Below are positions 1 to 7,111 of a DNA stretch of 21,896 nt, one piece after another. The notes under the pieces were generated by a model that was not told the origin of the DNA, did not search any database, and was given only the letters and a program-made list of their open reading frames with translations. Source of the stretch: JANOGU01 sp964499865 (lineage in GTDB: Bacteria > Pseudomonadota > Alphaproteobacteria > Rhodobacterales > Rhodobacteraceae); contig CAZCPY010000046.1 of NCBI GenBank assembly GCA_964499865.1, positions 1 to 21,896 on the forward strand, given 5' to 3'. Position numbers and translations under genes: made by a program. How positions within the stretch are numbered: position 1 is the first letter of the stretch; every line of letters starts with the position of its first letter.

Positions 1-1
1 G

Positions 2-397
2 CACGGCCGCTGCTGGGCGCGCGACATCCAGCCCGCGGTGATCGAGACGGTGACCGAACAGGTGCAGGTGAACCCCGAGCGGCAGGCCGGAGACGGCACG
101 GTGACGGCGCCCGCCAGTTTCCGCAGCGAGACGCGGCAGAAGATCGTCCGCGACCGGGCCGAAGTCTGGTTCCGCACACCCTGCCCGCTGGACCTGACGG
201 TGGCCTTCGTCGCCACCCTGCAGCGCGCGCTGAAGGCGCGGGGGCTGTATCTGGCGCCGGTCACGGGCGAGATCGACGCGGCCACGCGCGCCGCCGTCCG
301 CGCCTGGCAAAGGCCGCGCGGGCTGGACAGCGACACGCTGGCGCTGGCCAGCGCGCAGGCGCTGGGGATCGTGGCGGCGGACCTCGCGGGGCCCTGA
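2..397 (+). CDS. Peptidoglycan-binding domain protein, C-terminal part (5' end outside the window)
   Basis: The reading frame is open from the first bases and runs to a TGA at 395-397. The first visible residues (HGRCWARDIQPAVIETVTEQ) already look like the middle of a protein. A GTG at 38 could be called as a start, but the frame continues upstream, so I treat this as a truncated gene. The C-terminal ~60 residues resemble a small peptidoglycan-binding (PF01471-like) helical domain: 'LQRALKARGLYLAPVTGEIDAATRAAVRAWQ'-type spacing of hydrophobics, with the G-x-I-D-x-x-T turn. The part before it (IETVTEQVQV...RTPCP) matches a style I recall from Rhodobacterales cell-envelope proteins, often lipoproteins. 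Envelope location is inferred, because the signal peptide would lie upstream. It converges on the BKACE gene, with a hairpin-filled gap between them. Confidence 0.7.
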   Translation, partial: HGRCWARDIQPAVIETVTEQVQVNPERQAGDGTVTAPASFRSETRQKIVRDRAEVWFRTPCPLDLTVAFVATLQRALKARGLYLAPVTGEIDAATRAAVRAWQRPRGLDSDTLALASAQALGIVAADLAGP

Positions 398-420
398 GGC
401 GCAGTCCGGGGGTCGCGCAG

Positions 421-539
421 CCGGTTTCTTGTAAAGAAACCGGACCGGAAACTTGACAAGTTTCCGGTGCGGAGTTTTCACAAAACTCCGCCCGGGCCGC
501 GTGCCGCGGCCCGGGTCCGACTCCGGCGCCGCCGGTGTC
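421..539. terminator. Array of five consecutive stem-loops between convergent genes
   Basis: Five inverted repeats fill this gap almost without spacers. H1 is 421-443, with 10-bp arms (CCGGTTTCTT) and loop GTA. H2 is 445-467, with 10-bp arms (CCGGAAACTT) and loop GAC. H3 is 470-490, with 9-bp arms (CGGAGTTTT) and loop CAC. H4 is 491-515, with 11-bp arms (CCCGGGCCGCG) and loop TGC. H5 is 519-539, imperfect (one T-T mismatch), with loop GCC, and it runs into the stop codon of the minus-strand gene. H1-H4 are perfect, and every loop is 3 nt. No U-tract follows any stem on either strand. Bidirectional termination or 3'-end protection of two convergent mRNAs is the simplest role, but this is inferred. 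Confidence 0.6.
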
Positions 540-1470
540 AGAAATTCACCCGGTCGCCGCCCTTCAGCGCCAGCATCGCGCGCGCCTCGTCCGGCGTCGC
601 GATCTCGCAGCCCAGGTCCTCGACGATGCGGCGGATCTTGGCGACCTGTTCGGCGTTGCTGGCGGCCAGCCGCCCGCGGCCGATGTGCAGGCTGTCCTCC
701 AGCCCCACGCGCAGGTGGCCGCCCATCGTGGCCGCCGTGGTCGCCAGCCCCATCTGCGCCGCCCCCGCCCCCAGCACCGACCAGCGGTAGTCTTCGCCGA
801 ACAGCCGGTCGGCGGTGCGCTTCAGGAAGACGAGGTTTTCCACCTCCGGCCCGATGCCGCCCAGGATACCCAGGACGAACTGCAGGAAGACGGGCGCCCG
901 GAACATCCCCTGATCCATGCAGAAGCGCAGGTTGTAGAGGTGGCCCGTGTCGTAGATCTCGTGTTCGAAGCGGATGCCGTGCGGCGCCAGCGTCTGCGCG
1001 ACAAGGGCGATGTCGCGGAAGGTGTTGCGGAAGATGTAGGCGTCGGAATTGGCGACATAGTCGCGTTCCCAGTCGAATTTCCAGTCGCTGTAGCGCGACG
1101 CCAGCGGGTGGAAGGCGAAGTTCATCGAGCCCATGTTCAGGCTGCACATCTCGGGCGAAAAGCGCAGCGCGGGGGCGATGCGGGCCTCGATCGTGGTGGT
1201 CAGGCTGCCACCGGTCGAGATGTTGATGACCGCGTCGGTCGCCTGGCGGATGCGCGGCAGGAAGGCCGCGAAATGGTCGGGGTCGATCGACACGCCGCCG
1301 TCCTCGGGCCTGCGCGCGTGCAGGTGAAGGATCGCCGCACCCGCCTCGGCCGCGGCCACCGCCTGGGCGGCGATGTCCTCGGGCCGGTAGGGCAGCGCGT
1401 CCGACATCGTGGGCGTGTGGATCGCCCCGGTGATGGCGCAGGTGATGATCGTCTTGCGGCGCGGGGCCAT
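538..1470 (-). CDS. BKACE family beta-keto acid cleavage enzyme (DUF849), operon-terminal copy 1
   Basis: A 310-residue protein of the BKACE/DUF849 family, whose founder is Kce (3-keto-5-aminohexanoate cleavage enzyme). Known members condense a beta-keto acid with acetyl-CoA, giving acetoacetate and the CoA ester of the remainder. They have a TIM-barrel fold and bind zinc. Visible motifs are the N-terminal ITCAITGA strand, the zinc pair His49-x-His51 in AILHLHAR, INISTGG near residue 105, and GLED (Glu258-Asp259) for the third zinc ligand and catalytic Asp. It is longer than copy 2 because of an insertion around NMGSMNFAFHP...DWERDY. The start has a good GGAGG ribosome site. It lies 3 bp after livM and is the last gene of the transporter operon. 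The substrate cannot be read; 'keto-aminohexanoate' should not be assumed. Confidence 0.88.
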   Translation of the reverse strand: MAPRRKTIITCAITGAIHTPTMSDALPYRPEDIAAQAVAAAEAGAAILHLHARRPEDGGVSIDPDHFAAFLPRIRQATDAVINISTGGSLTTTIEARIAPALRFSPEMCSLNMGSMNFAFHPLASRYSDWKFDWERDYVANSDAYIFRNTFRDIALVAQTLAPHGIRFEHEIYDTGHLYNLRFCMDQGMFRAPVFLQFVLGILGGIGPEVENLVFLKRTADRLFGEDYRWSVLGAGAAQMGLATTAATMGGHLRVGLEDSLHIGRGRLAASNAEQVAKIRRIVEDLGCEIATPDEARAMLALKGGDRVNF

Positions 1471-1473
1471 GGG

Positions 1474-2487
1474 TTACCTCCGGGGGGGTTCGGTCAGGCC
1501 GGTGACGCGCCAGGACAGCGGGAAAAGCTCGGCCCCCGTGCGGGCCCGGATCAGGCCCCACAGGCCCGAGGGCGCCTTGAGCATCACCGCAATCGCCACG
1601 ACCCCCAGCGCGATGAGATAGATCGTGCCCAGGTCCGCCATCGTCTCGCGCAGGGCGAAGAAGATCAGGGTGCCGATGATCGGGCCTTCCAGCGTGCCGA
1701 TGCCGCCGATCACCACGATGAAGATGACGAAAGCCGTCCAGTCGTTGGTGGAAAAGGCCGCGTCGGGCGAGATGCGCAGCTTCTGCAGGAAGATCAGCGC
1801 GCCCGCCAGCGTGGTCAGCCCGCCCACGGCGACATAGGTCAGCAGCCTGGTGCGCCAGACGTCGATGCCCAGCGACCGCGCCGCCAGCTCGTTGTCGCGG
1901 ATCGCCGTCAGGGCGGTGCCGTGGCGCGACCGCAAGAGAAGGACCGCCGCGCCCAGGACCAGCGCGAAGGTCGCCAGCGCCAGCCAGTAGGCGATGGCCT
2001 CGCGCGTCTCGCGCCCCTCGGCCATGCCGCGCACGACCGCGGCCGGAAGCGAGGCGCCCGACCCGCCGCCGAGGGCGGGCACCTGTGCCGCGACCAGACG
2101 GAAGACCTCGGCGATCACCCAGGTGCCGATGGCGAAGTAGGCCCCCCGCAGGCGGAAGATCAGCGCCGCGACCGGGGCCGCCACCAGCGCGCCGACGGCC
2201 ACGGTGATGGGCAGCGCGGCGTAGACCGGCAGGCCCAGAAGGATCGTCAGCGCAAACAGCAGGTAGCCGCCCAGCCCCACATAGGCCTGCTGGCCCACCG
2301 ACACGAGCCCCGCATAGCCCGCGAGCAGGTTCCACAGTGTCGCGAGCGACATGTACAGCAGCATCTCGCCGATCAGCCGCAGGTCGGCCCGGCCCGCCCA
2401 CCACGGCGCCGCGGCCAGTGCCGGCAGCAGGACGAGGCCCGCCACCATGGCGGCGCGCGACAGGCGCGAGGACCGGGTGACCTGCAT
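1474..2487 (-). CDS. livM: Branched-chain amino acid-type ABC transporter permease LivM
   Basis: A 337-residue inner-membrane permease of the HAAT (hydrophobic amino acid) ABC family. It has many hydrophobic segments from residue ~15 to ~315 and the LivM hallmark NLLAGYAGLVSVGQQAYVG near residue 53. It also has GGIGTLEGPIIG, a coupling region typical of this permease class, near residue 265. The length is normal for LivM. It begins 4 bp after the livH stop and ends 3 bp before the BKACE gene, so it is certainly co-transcribed with them. The family name says branched-chain amino acids, but HAAT systems in catabolic clusters often carry aromatic or small carboxylic compounds. The neighbouring enzymes suggest that here the cargo is the substrate of the operon. 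Confidence 0.92.
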   Translation of the reverse strand: MQVTRSSRLSRAAMVAGLVLLPALAAAPWWAGRADLRLIGEMLLYMSLATLWNLLAGYAGLVSVGQQAYVGLGGYLLFALTILLGLPVYAALPITVAVGALVAAPVAALIFRLRGAYFAIGTWVIAEVFRLVAAQVPALGGGSGASLPAAVVRGMAEGRETREAIAYWLALATFALVLGAAVLLLRSRHGTALTAIRDNELAARSLGIDVWRTRLLTYVAVGGLTTLAGALIFLQKLRISPDAAFSTNDWTAFVIFIVVIGGIGTLEGPIIGTLIFFALRETMADLGTIYLIALGVVAIAVMLKAPSGLWGLIRARTGAELFPLSWRVTGLTEPPRR

Positions 2488-2491
2488 CGGC

Positions 2492-3355
2492 CTAGCCCTC
2501 CATGCGCGGGAACAGGCCGCGCGGCCGGACGGCGAGGATCAGCAGGAACACCAGATGCCCGGCCAGAAGCTGGAACCCGGGGTGGATCTGCCCCCCCACC
2601 GCCTGCGCCACGCCCAGGATCACCCCGCCCGCCAGCGTGCCCCACAGGTTGCCGAGGCCGCCGATGATCACCGCCTCGAAGCCGAAGATCAGCCGCGACC
2701 CGCCGATGGCGGGGTCGAAGGAGGTGCGGATGCCGAGGAAGATGCCCGCGACCGCCGTCACCGCCAGCGACAGCGCCATCGCCAGCCCGAAGATGTGCGA
2801 CCGGTTCAGCCCCATCAGCTGCGCCACGTCCTGCCGGTCGGAGGTGGCGCGGAAGGCGCGGCCGAGCGCGGTGCGGTAGAACATCCATTGCAGGGCGCCG
2901 ATGACCGCCAAGGCGGTCGCGAACATCAGCACCGGCAGCACCCCCACCGTCAGACCGCCTGCCGACAGGCTGGCGGTTTCCAGCGTGCCCGCCTGCAGCT
3001 TCTGCGGATCGGCGGTGAAGCCGATCAGCAGGCCGTTCTGCAGGATCACCGACAGCCCGAAGGTCACCAGCAGGGGCGGCAGGATGTCGTCGCCCATCGT
3101 GCGGTTCAGGATGCCGCGCTGCAGGACGTAGCCCAGCCCCGCCATCGCCGGCACAACCACCGCAAGCGCCAGCAGCGGATGCACCCCCGTCCCCGCGGTG
3201 ACCACGAGGCCCATGTAGGCCGCCAGCACGATCAGGTCGCCATGCGCGATGTTGACCAGCCGCATCACCCCGAAGATCAGGCTCAGCCCCGCCGCGAACA
3301 GCGCGTAAAGCCCCCCCAGAAGCGTGCCCTGCAGAACCGCGTTGACCCATTCCAT
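2492..3355 (-). CDS. livH: Branched-chain amino acid-type ABC transporter permease LivH
   Basis: A 287-residue permease starting at MEWVNAVLQGTLLGGLYAL, the standard LivH N-terminus. The frame is open upstream to 3730, but those extra residues are an out-of-frame translation of livF, so 3355 is the start. Family marks are SLIFGVMRLVNIAHGDL near residue 25, ALGRAFRATSDRQDVAQLMGL near residue 165, and FGFEAVIIGGLGNLWGTLAGG near residue 225. About eight membrane segments are expected. It pairs with LivM to form the membrane channel energised by LivG and LivF. It lies 5 bp after livF and 4 bp before livM. Nothing is degraded or missing. Confidence 0.93.
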   Translation of the reverse strand: MEWVNAVLQGTLLGGLYALFAAGLSLIFGVMRLVNIAHGDLIVLAAYMGLVVTAGTGVHPLLALAVVVPAMAGLGYVLQRGILNRTMGDDILPPLLVTFGLSVILQNGLLIGFTADPQKLQAGTLETASLSAGGLTVGVLPVLMFATALAVIGALQWMFYRTALGRAFRATSDRQDVAQLMGLNRSHIFGLAMALSLAVTAVAGIFLGIRTSFDPAIGGSRLIFGFEAVIIGGLGNLWGTLAGGVILGVAQAVGGQIHPGFQLLAGHLVFLLILAVRPRGLFPRMEG

Positions 3356-3360
3356 GCCCG

Positions 3361-4065
3361 TCACACCCCGAAATAGGCACGCGAGATGGCCTCGCGCGTG
3401 ACCTCGGCCGACAGGCCTTCCAGCGAGACGCGCCCCTCCTGCAGGCAGTAGACGCGGCGGGTCACGCTCAGCGCCCTGGCGATGTCCTGCTCCACCACCA
3501 CCGCCGCCATCCCCTGCCCCACGATGCCCGGAAGCGCCGCGTAGATCTGCTTGATGACCACCGGAGCAAGGCCCAAGGAGATCTCGTCCATCATGACGAG
3601 TTCGGGATTGGACATCAGCGCCCGCCCGATCGCCACCATCTGCTGCTGCCCGCCGGAGAGGGACGTCGAGGGCTGGGCGCGGCGGTCCTTCAGGACCGGG
3701 AACAGGCGATACACCGCCTCCAGCGACCATGGCCCGGGGCGGCGCAACTGGCCGCCGATGATCAGGTTTTCCTCGACCGACAGCGAGGGGAACAGAAGCC
3801 GCCCCTCGGGCACCAGCGCGATGCCGAGCGCCGCCACCTGGTCGGCGCGCAGCGCGCCGATGGCGCGGCCCTTCCAGCGGATGGCGTCGGGGCGGTTGCG
3901 GATCAGGCCCGCGACCGACCGCATCAGCGTGGTCTTGCCCGCGCCGTTGGCGCCGATCATCGCCACCACCTCGCCGGGCGCCACATCGGCGGTCACGCCG
4001 TAGAGCGCCTGGAACAGGCCGTAATGCGCGTCCAGCCGGTCGAGCGACAGAAGCGCGTCAGCCAT
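3361..4065 (-). CDS. livF: ABC transporter ATP-binding protein LivF
   Basis: A 234-residue ATPase subunit of the HAAT transporter, on the cytoplasmic face. Walker A is GANGAGKTT (residues 38-46). The signature motif is LSGGQQQ at about residue 136, followed by Walker B in LVMMDE. The 'VVEQDIARAL' segment near residue 190 stands where most ABC proteins have the H-loop and is typical of LivF. It starts inside the last codons of livG (8-bp overlap), so the two ATPases are translationally coupled. The C-terminus (SRAYFGV) is the usual LivF ending. Length is normal. Confidence 0.93.
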   Translation of the reverse strand: MADALLSLDRLDAHYGLFQALYGVTADVAPGEVVAMIGANGAGKTTLMRSVAGLIRNRPDAIRWKGRAIGALRADQVAALGIALVPEGRLLFPSLSVEENLIIGGQLRRPGPWSLEAVYRLFPVLKDRRAQPSTSLSGGQQQMVAIGRALMSNPELVMMDEISLGLAPVVIKQIYAALPGIVGQGMAAVVVEQDIARALSVTRRVYCLQEGRVSLEGLSAEVTREAISRAYFGV

Positions 4066-4786
4066 CGGCCTCGATCCCCAGGTAGATTTCGCGCACCTCG
4101 CGGCTGTCCATGATCGCCTGCGGCGGCCCCTCGGCGATCTTGCGGCCGAAGTCGATCACGATCAGCCGGTCCACCACCGCCAGCAGCGCATGCACCACAT
4201 GCTCGATCCAGACGATGGTGACGCCGGTCTGCCGCAGGTCGCGGATGGTGCCCACGAGCGCCGTGCACTCCGCCTCGGTCAGCCCGCCCGCGATCTCGTC
4301 CAGCAGCAGGAGCTGCGGCCGCGCGCACATCGCGCGGGCCAGTTCCAGCCGCTTGCGGTCCAGCAGCGTCAGCCTGCCCGCGACCACATTCGCCTTGGGC
4401 AGCAGGCCCGTGCGGCCCAGCACGTCAAGGCAGGTCGCCGCCGCCTGCGCCCCCGCCTCGCCCGCGCCCTGCGTCGCGGCGACCAGGCAGTTCTCGAACA
4501 CCGTCATGCCGCCGAAGGGCTGCGGCACCTGAAAGCTGCGCGCGATGCCTGCGCGGCAGCGGCGGGCGGCGGGCCAGGCGGTCACGTCCCGGCCCGCGAA
4601 CCGGATGCGGCCCGCGTCGGGGGTCAGCGTGCCGGTGATCAGGTTGAACATCGAGGTCTTGCCCGCGCCGTTCGGCCCGATCACCCCCACCGCTTCGCCC
4701 AGGTCCAGCGACCATGACTGCGCATCGGCCACCACGATGGCGCCGAAGGCCTTGGACACGCCCTCCATCCGCAGCAGTTCCGCCAT
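4058..4786 (-). CDS. livG: ABC transporter ATP-binding protein LivG
   Basis: A 242-residue ATPase subunit, partner of LivF. Walker A is GPNGAGKTS (residues 37-45). The Q-loop lies near SFQVPQPF (about residue 85-92) and Walker B is LLLLDEIAGGL. The usual LSGGQ signature is replaced by LTLLDRKRLELARAM, which is a normal variant for LivG. The H-loop is IEHVVHALL. The C-terminus reads GPPQAIMDSREVREIYLG, standard for this family. It begins 54 bp after the binding-protein gene, with a GC hairpin in that gap. The order SBP-G-F-H-M is unusual relative to the E. coli order but common in alphaproteobacterial catabolic operons. Confidence 0.93.
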   Translation of the reverse strand: MAELLRMEGVSKAFGAIVVADAQSWSLDLGEAVGVIGPNGAGKTSMFNLITGTLTPDAGRIRFAGRDVTAWPAARRCRAGIARSFQVPQPFGGMTVFENCLVAATQGAGEAGAQAAATCLDVLGRTGLLPKANVVAGRLTLLDRKRLELARAMCARPQLLLLDEIAGGLTEAECTALVGTIRDLRQTGVTIVWIEHVVHALLAVVDRLIVIDFGRKIAEGPPQAIMDSREVREIYLGIEADG

Positions 4787-4805
4787 CGTCCCCCCCCCTG
4801 ATCGT

Positions 4806-4831
4806 CCCGGGGCCCGCAGGCGGGCCCCGGG
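4806..4831 (-). terminator. GC hairpin between the binding-protein gene and livG
   Basis: A perfect 11-bp stem (CCCGGGGCCCG, 4806-4816, against 4821-4831) with a 4-nt loop. It sits 10 bp past the stop of the substrate-binding protein gene and 20 bp before the livG start. No U-tract follows. Such hairpins after binding-protein genes are known from other ABC operons to stabilise the upstream message or cause partial termination, so that the binding protein is made in excess. That role is inferred here. Confidence 0.55.
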
Positions 4832-4840
4832 TTCTGCCGG

Positions 4841-6112
4841 TCAGGCCAGCAGCATCAGCTCTCCGCCCACCGGAATCTCCGGCGCCTGCGGGTTGTGGGT
4901 GATGACGAGGTCGAGCGCGTCGCCCGCCTTCTGCCACTGCCCGGCCACCAGCGGCGTCTTGGACACGTTCTTGACCGGCCCCTTTGACCAGTCGATGGTG
5001 CCCACCATGGTGGCGAGCGAGGTGCCACGGATCGCCGCCACGATGGCCGCGGGGTCCTCGAGGTCAGCCGACCGGCGGATCACGTCGGCCACCACCTCGA
5101 ACAGCGCGTGGCGGAAGCCGATGGGCTGCGTCCAGGGCCGCCCGGTCGCGCCGGTGTAGCCGTCGGCCAGAGCGCGGGCGGACTCGCCCGTCAGCGACGA
5201 GGCGAAGGGGTGGTTGGGCGACCACCAGATTTCCGACGACAGGCCGACGCCCCGGTCGCCCAGGCCCGCGACGGCCGAGGGGAACAGCAGCGCCTTGCCG
5301 ATGGTCACGATCTTGGGCGCAAAGCCCTGCTGGCCCGCCTGCGCCCAGAAGGTGCCGAAGTCCGGCGGGATCATCACGCCGGTGACGATCTCGGCGCCGG
5401 CGTCCTTGAAGGCGCCGATGTAGGCGGAAAAGTCGTTCGACATCGGCTCGTAGCGGCCCGGGTCGGTCAGCGCGAAACCCTGCGCCGCCAGCGGCCCGGG
5501 AAAGCCCACGTTGGGGTCGCCCCAGGCGTTGCCGTCGGCATCGTTGGGGAACAGCCCGCCCACCGTCCTGGCCACCCCGTCGCGCGTCCACAGCGCGGTG
5601 AAGTTGGCGATCACGTCCTCCAGCCCCCAGAAGAAGTGGAAGGTGTACTCGAACCCCGTCGCCGGATCGCCGCCGCGGCCGAAGAAGTAGGGCTGCCAGG
5701 GGCAGTCGGTGGTGATGCAGGGAACGCCGTTGATCTCGGCCTGGTCCGAGATCGGGTTGGTGGTGTCGGGCGTGGCGGCACCGGTCAGGATGTCGACCTC
5801 GTCTTCCAGGATCAGCTGGCTTGCGACCTCGGCGGCGCGGTTGGGGTTCGACTGGCTGTCGCGCAGCAGGATCTCGACGCCCCAGGTCTTGCCGTTGCTT
5901 TCGATGCCGCCCGCGAAGGCCTTGTTGATGCCGTCGATGATGTACTGGTCGGCCTCGGCAAAGCCCGCCAGCGGGCCGGTCGAGGGGCTGACATAGCCGA
6001 TCCTGATGACCGGGGTCTGCGCATAGGCGCGGGTCGACCGCAGGATCGCGGGTGCGGCCAGGATCGAGGTCGCGCCGGTCAGGAACCGGCGGCGGCTGGT
6101 GGCGTGGGTCAT
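4841..6112 (-). CDS. ABC transporter substrate-binding protein, LivK/type 1 periplasmic binding fold, Tat-exported
   Basis: A 423-residue periplasmic binding protein. The N-terminus MTHATSRRRFLTGATS has a twin-arginine motif followed by a hydrophobic stretch and a likely cleavage after AYA (before QTPVIRIG), so it should be exported folded. The mature part starts with the family pattern IRIGYVSPSTGPLAGF and continues with the two-lobed type 1 binding fold (LLRDSQSNPNRAAEVASQLI, then VDILTGAATPDTT). It is rich in Trp in the second half (WWSPNHPF, the WTQPIGF region), which suits binding of a planar or aromatic ligand, but this is only suggestive. The start at 6112 is chosen because GGGAGGAAAG lies just upstream and the frame above it lacks protein character. 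It is the only binding protein near the Liv genes. Confidence 0.9.
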   Translation of the reverse strand: MTHATSRRRFLTGATSILAAPAILRSTRAYAQTPVIRIGYVSPSTGPLAGFAEADQYIIDGINKAFAGGIESNGKTWGVEILLRDSQSNPNRAAEVASQLILEDEVDILTGAATPDTTNPISDQAEINGVPCITTDCPWQPYFFGRGGDPATGFEYTFHFFWGLEDVIANFTALWTRDGVARTVGGLFPNDADGNAWGDPNVGFPGPLAAQGFALTDPGRYEPMSNDFSAYIGAFKDAGAEIVTGVMIPPDFGTFWAQAGQQGFAPKIVTIGKALLFPSAVAGLGDRGVGLSSEIWWSPNHPFASSLTGESARALADGYTGATGRPWTQPIGFRHALFEVVADVIRRSADLEDPAAIVAAIRGTSLATMVGTIDWSKGPVKNVSKTPLVAGQWQKAGDALDLVITHNPQAPEIPVGGELMLLA

Positions 6113-6141
6113 TGGTCTTTCCTCCCCTTCGGTGATGGTCG

Positions 6142-6195
6142 CCGGGCCTGGGGCCCGGTCTGTTGGTTCGCAGTCTGTTGCTTTCACGTCTGTCG
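6142..6195 (-). repeat. Hairpin plus 15-nt periodic direct repeat between two operon genes
   Basis: On the plus strand, GTCTGTTG occurs at 6158-6165 and 6173-6180, and GTCTGTCG at 6188-6195, so the starts are exactly 15 nt apart. The last copy lies in the final codons of the dehydrogenase gene (stop at 6184-6186) and the others in the gap before the binding-protein gene. Next to the first copy is a perfect 7-bp stem with a 3-nt loop (CCGGGCC at 6142-6148, GGCCCGG at 6152-6158). Function unknown: it may be a slipped-strand duplication, or an RNA element setting the relative level of the binding protein. Confidence 0.4.
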
Positions 6196-7107
6196 GCTCA
6201 GTGTCTCCAGCGCCAGAAGGTGGCGCGCGACACCCTCCCGCACCGCCTGCGCGGCCTCCGGTGTCCAGGCGCGGAAACCCCGGCCCGCCTTCATCCCCAG
6301 CCGCCCTTCGGCCACCAGCGCCTCCAGCAGGGGCGACGGTCCGGGCCGCGCGTCGAGGTCGGCCAGCACGGTGCGGTGGATGTCGAGCGTCAGGTCGGTG
6401 CCCACCAGGTCGGCATTCTCCAAGGGCCCCAGCACCGCCAGGCGGCGGCCGAAGCTCGACTTGACCACCGTATCGACGGCCTCGGCATCGCAGATGCCAT
6501 GCTCCACCAGGCTGATCGCCTCGCGCCACAGCGCATGCTGCAACCGGTTGCCGATGAAGCCCGGCACGTCGCGTTCCACCCGCACCGGCGTCTTGCCGGC
6601 ATCGGCCAGCAGCGCCGTCACGCGGTCCATCGCGGCCGCGGTCGTGTCGGCGGTGCGGATCACCTCGACCAGCGGGATCATGTGGGGCGGGTTCCACCAG
6701 TGGGTGCCGAGCGCCCGCGTCCGGTCGCGCAGGCCCGACATGATCGCGGTGATCGGCAGGACCGAGGTGTTGGAGGCCAGGATCGCCCCCGCAGGCGCCG
6801 CCGCCTCGATCTCGGCGAACAGCGCCTGCTTCAGCGCCAGCTTTTCCGGCGCGGCCTCGACCACCACCTCGGCATCATGGACCGCCGCGGAGATCTCCGG
6901 CGCGGTCGCGATGCTGGCCAGCGTGGCGGCGGTGTCCGCCGCGGCGCCCATCAGCCGCAGGCTGTCGGCGACGCGGGCGTGCAGCGCCGCCAGCGCCGCG
7001 GGCACGGGGTCGGTGACGGTGACGGCGTGGCCTGCCCGGGCGAAGGTCAGGGCGATGCCGTGGCCCATCAGGCCCGCCCCCACGACGGCGATGCGGATGC
7101 GCTCCAT
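6184..7107 (-). CDS. 3-hydroxyacyl-CoA dehydrogenase-family NAD-dependent dehydrogenase
   Basis: A 307-residue protein with an N-terminal Rossmann domain (IAVVGAGLMGHGIA, residues ~5-18) and a C-terminal helical domain (DVPGFIGNRLQHALWREAISLVEHG at about 180-205). The centre holds SNTSVLPIT and GTHWWNPPHMIPLVEV, where the His takes the place of the catalytic His of L-3-hydroxyacyl-CoA dehydrogenases (usual form GMHFFNP). Members of this superfamily also oxidise free 3-hydroxy acids (L-carnitine dehydrogenase, L-gulonate 3-dehydrogenase). Because a BKACE needs a free beta-keto acid, oxidation of a free beta-hydroxy acid is attractive here, but this is inference. The start at 7107 (MERIRIAVV) is preferred over an upstream in-frame one that runs into the SDR gene. 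It lies 4 bp after the SDR gene. Confidence 0.82.
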   Translation of the reverse strand: MERIRIAVVGAGLMGHGIALTFARAGHAVTVTDPVPAALAALHARVADSLRLMGAAADTAATLASIATAPEISAAVHDAEVVVEAAPEKLALKQALFAEIEAAAPAGAILASNTSVLPITAIMSGLRDRTRALGTHWWNPPHMIPLVEVIRTADTTAAAMDRVTALLADAGKTPVRVERDVPGFIGNRLQHALWREAISLVEHGICDAEAVDTVVKSSFGRRLAVLGPLENADLVGTDLTLDIHRTVLADLDARPGPSPLLEALVAEGRLGMKAGRGFRAWTPEAAQAVREGVARHLLALETLSRQT

Positions 7108-7111
7108 CCCC

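Noticed and set aside
421..539. Could the hairpin array be a CRISPR array or repeat insertion element?
   Set aside because: The units differ in sequence, there is no constant repeat with spacers, and there are no cas genes or transposase nearby.
535..2667. 710-residue plus-strand open frame opposite BKACE 1 and livM
   Set aside because: The translation is low-complexity Arg/Gly/Asp/Gln-rich with no domain pattern. It arises from the codon bias of the real minus-strand genes at very high GC.
6184..7107. Naming the dehydrogenase L-carnitine dehydrogenase because a BKACE lies in the same operon
   Set aside because: The carnitine route would be expected with betainyl-CoA thioesterase or a betaine pathway, neither of which is seen. 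Family membership alone does not set the substrate.
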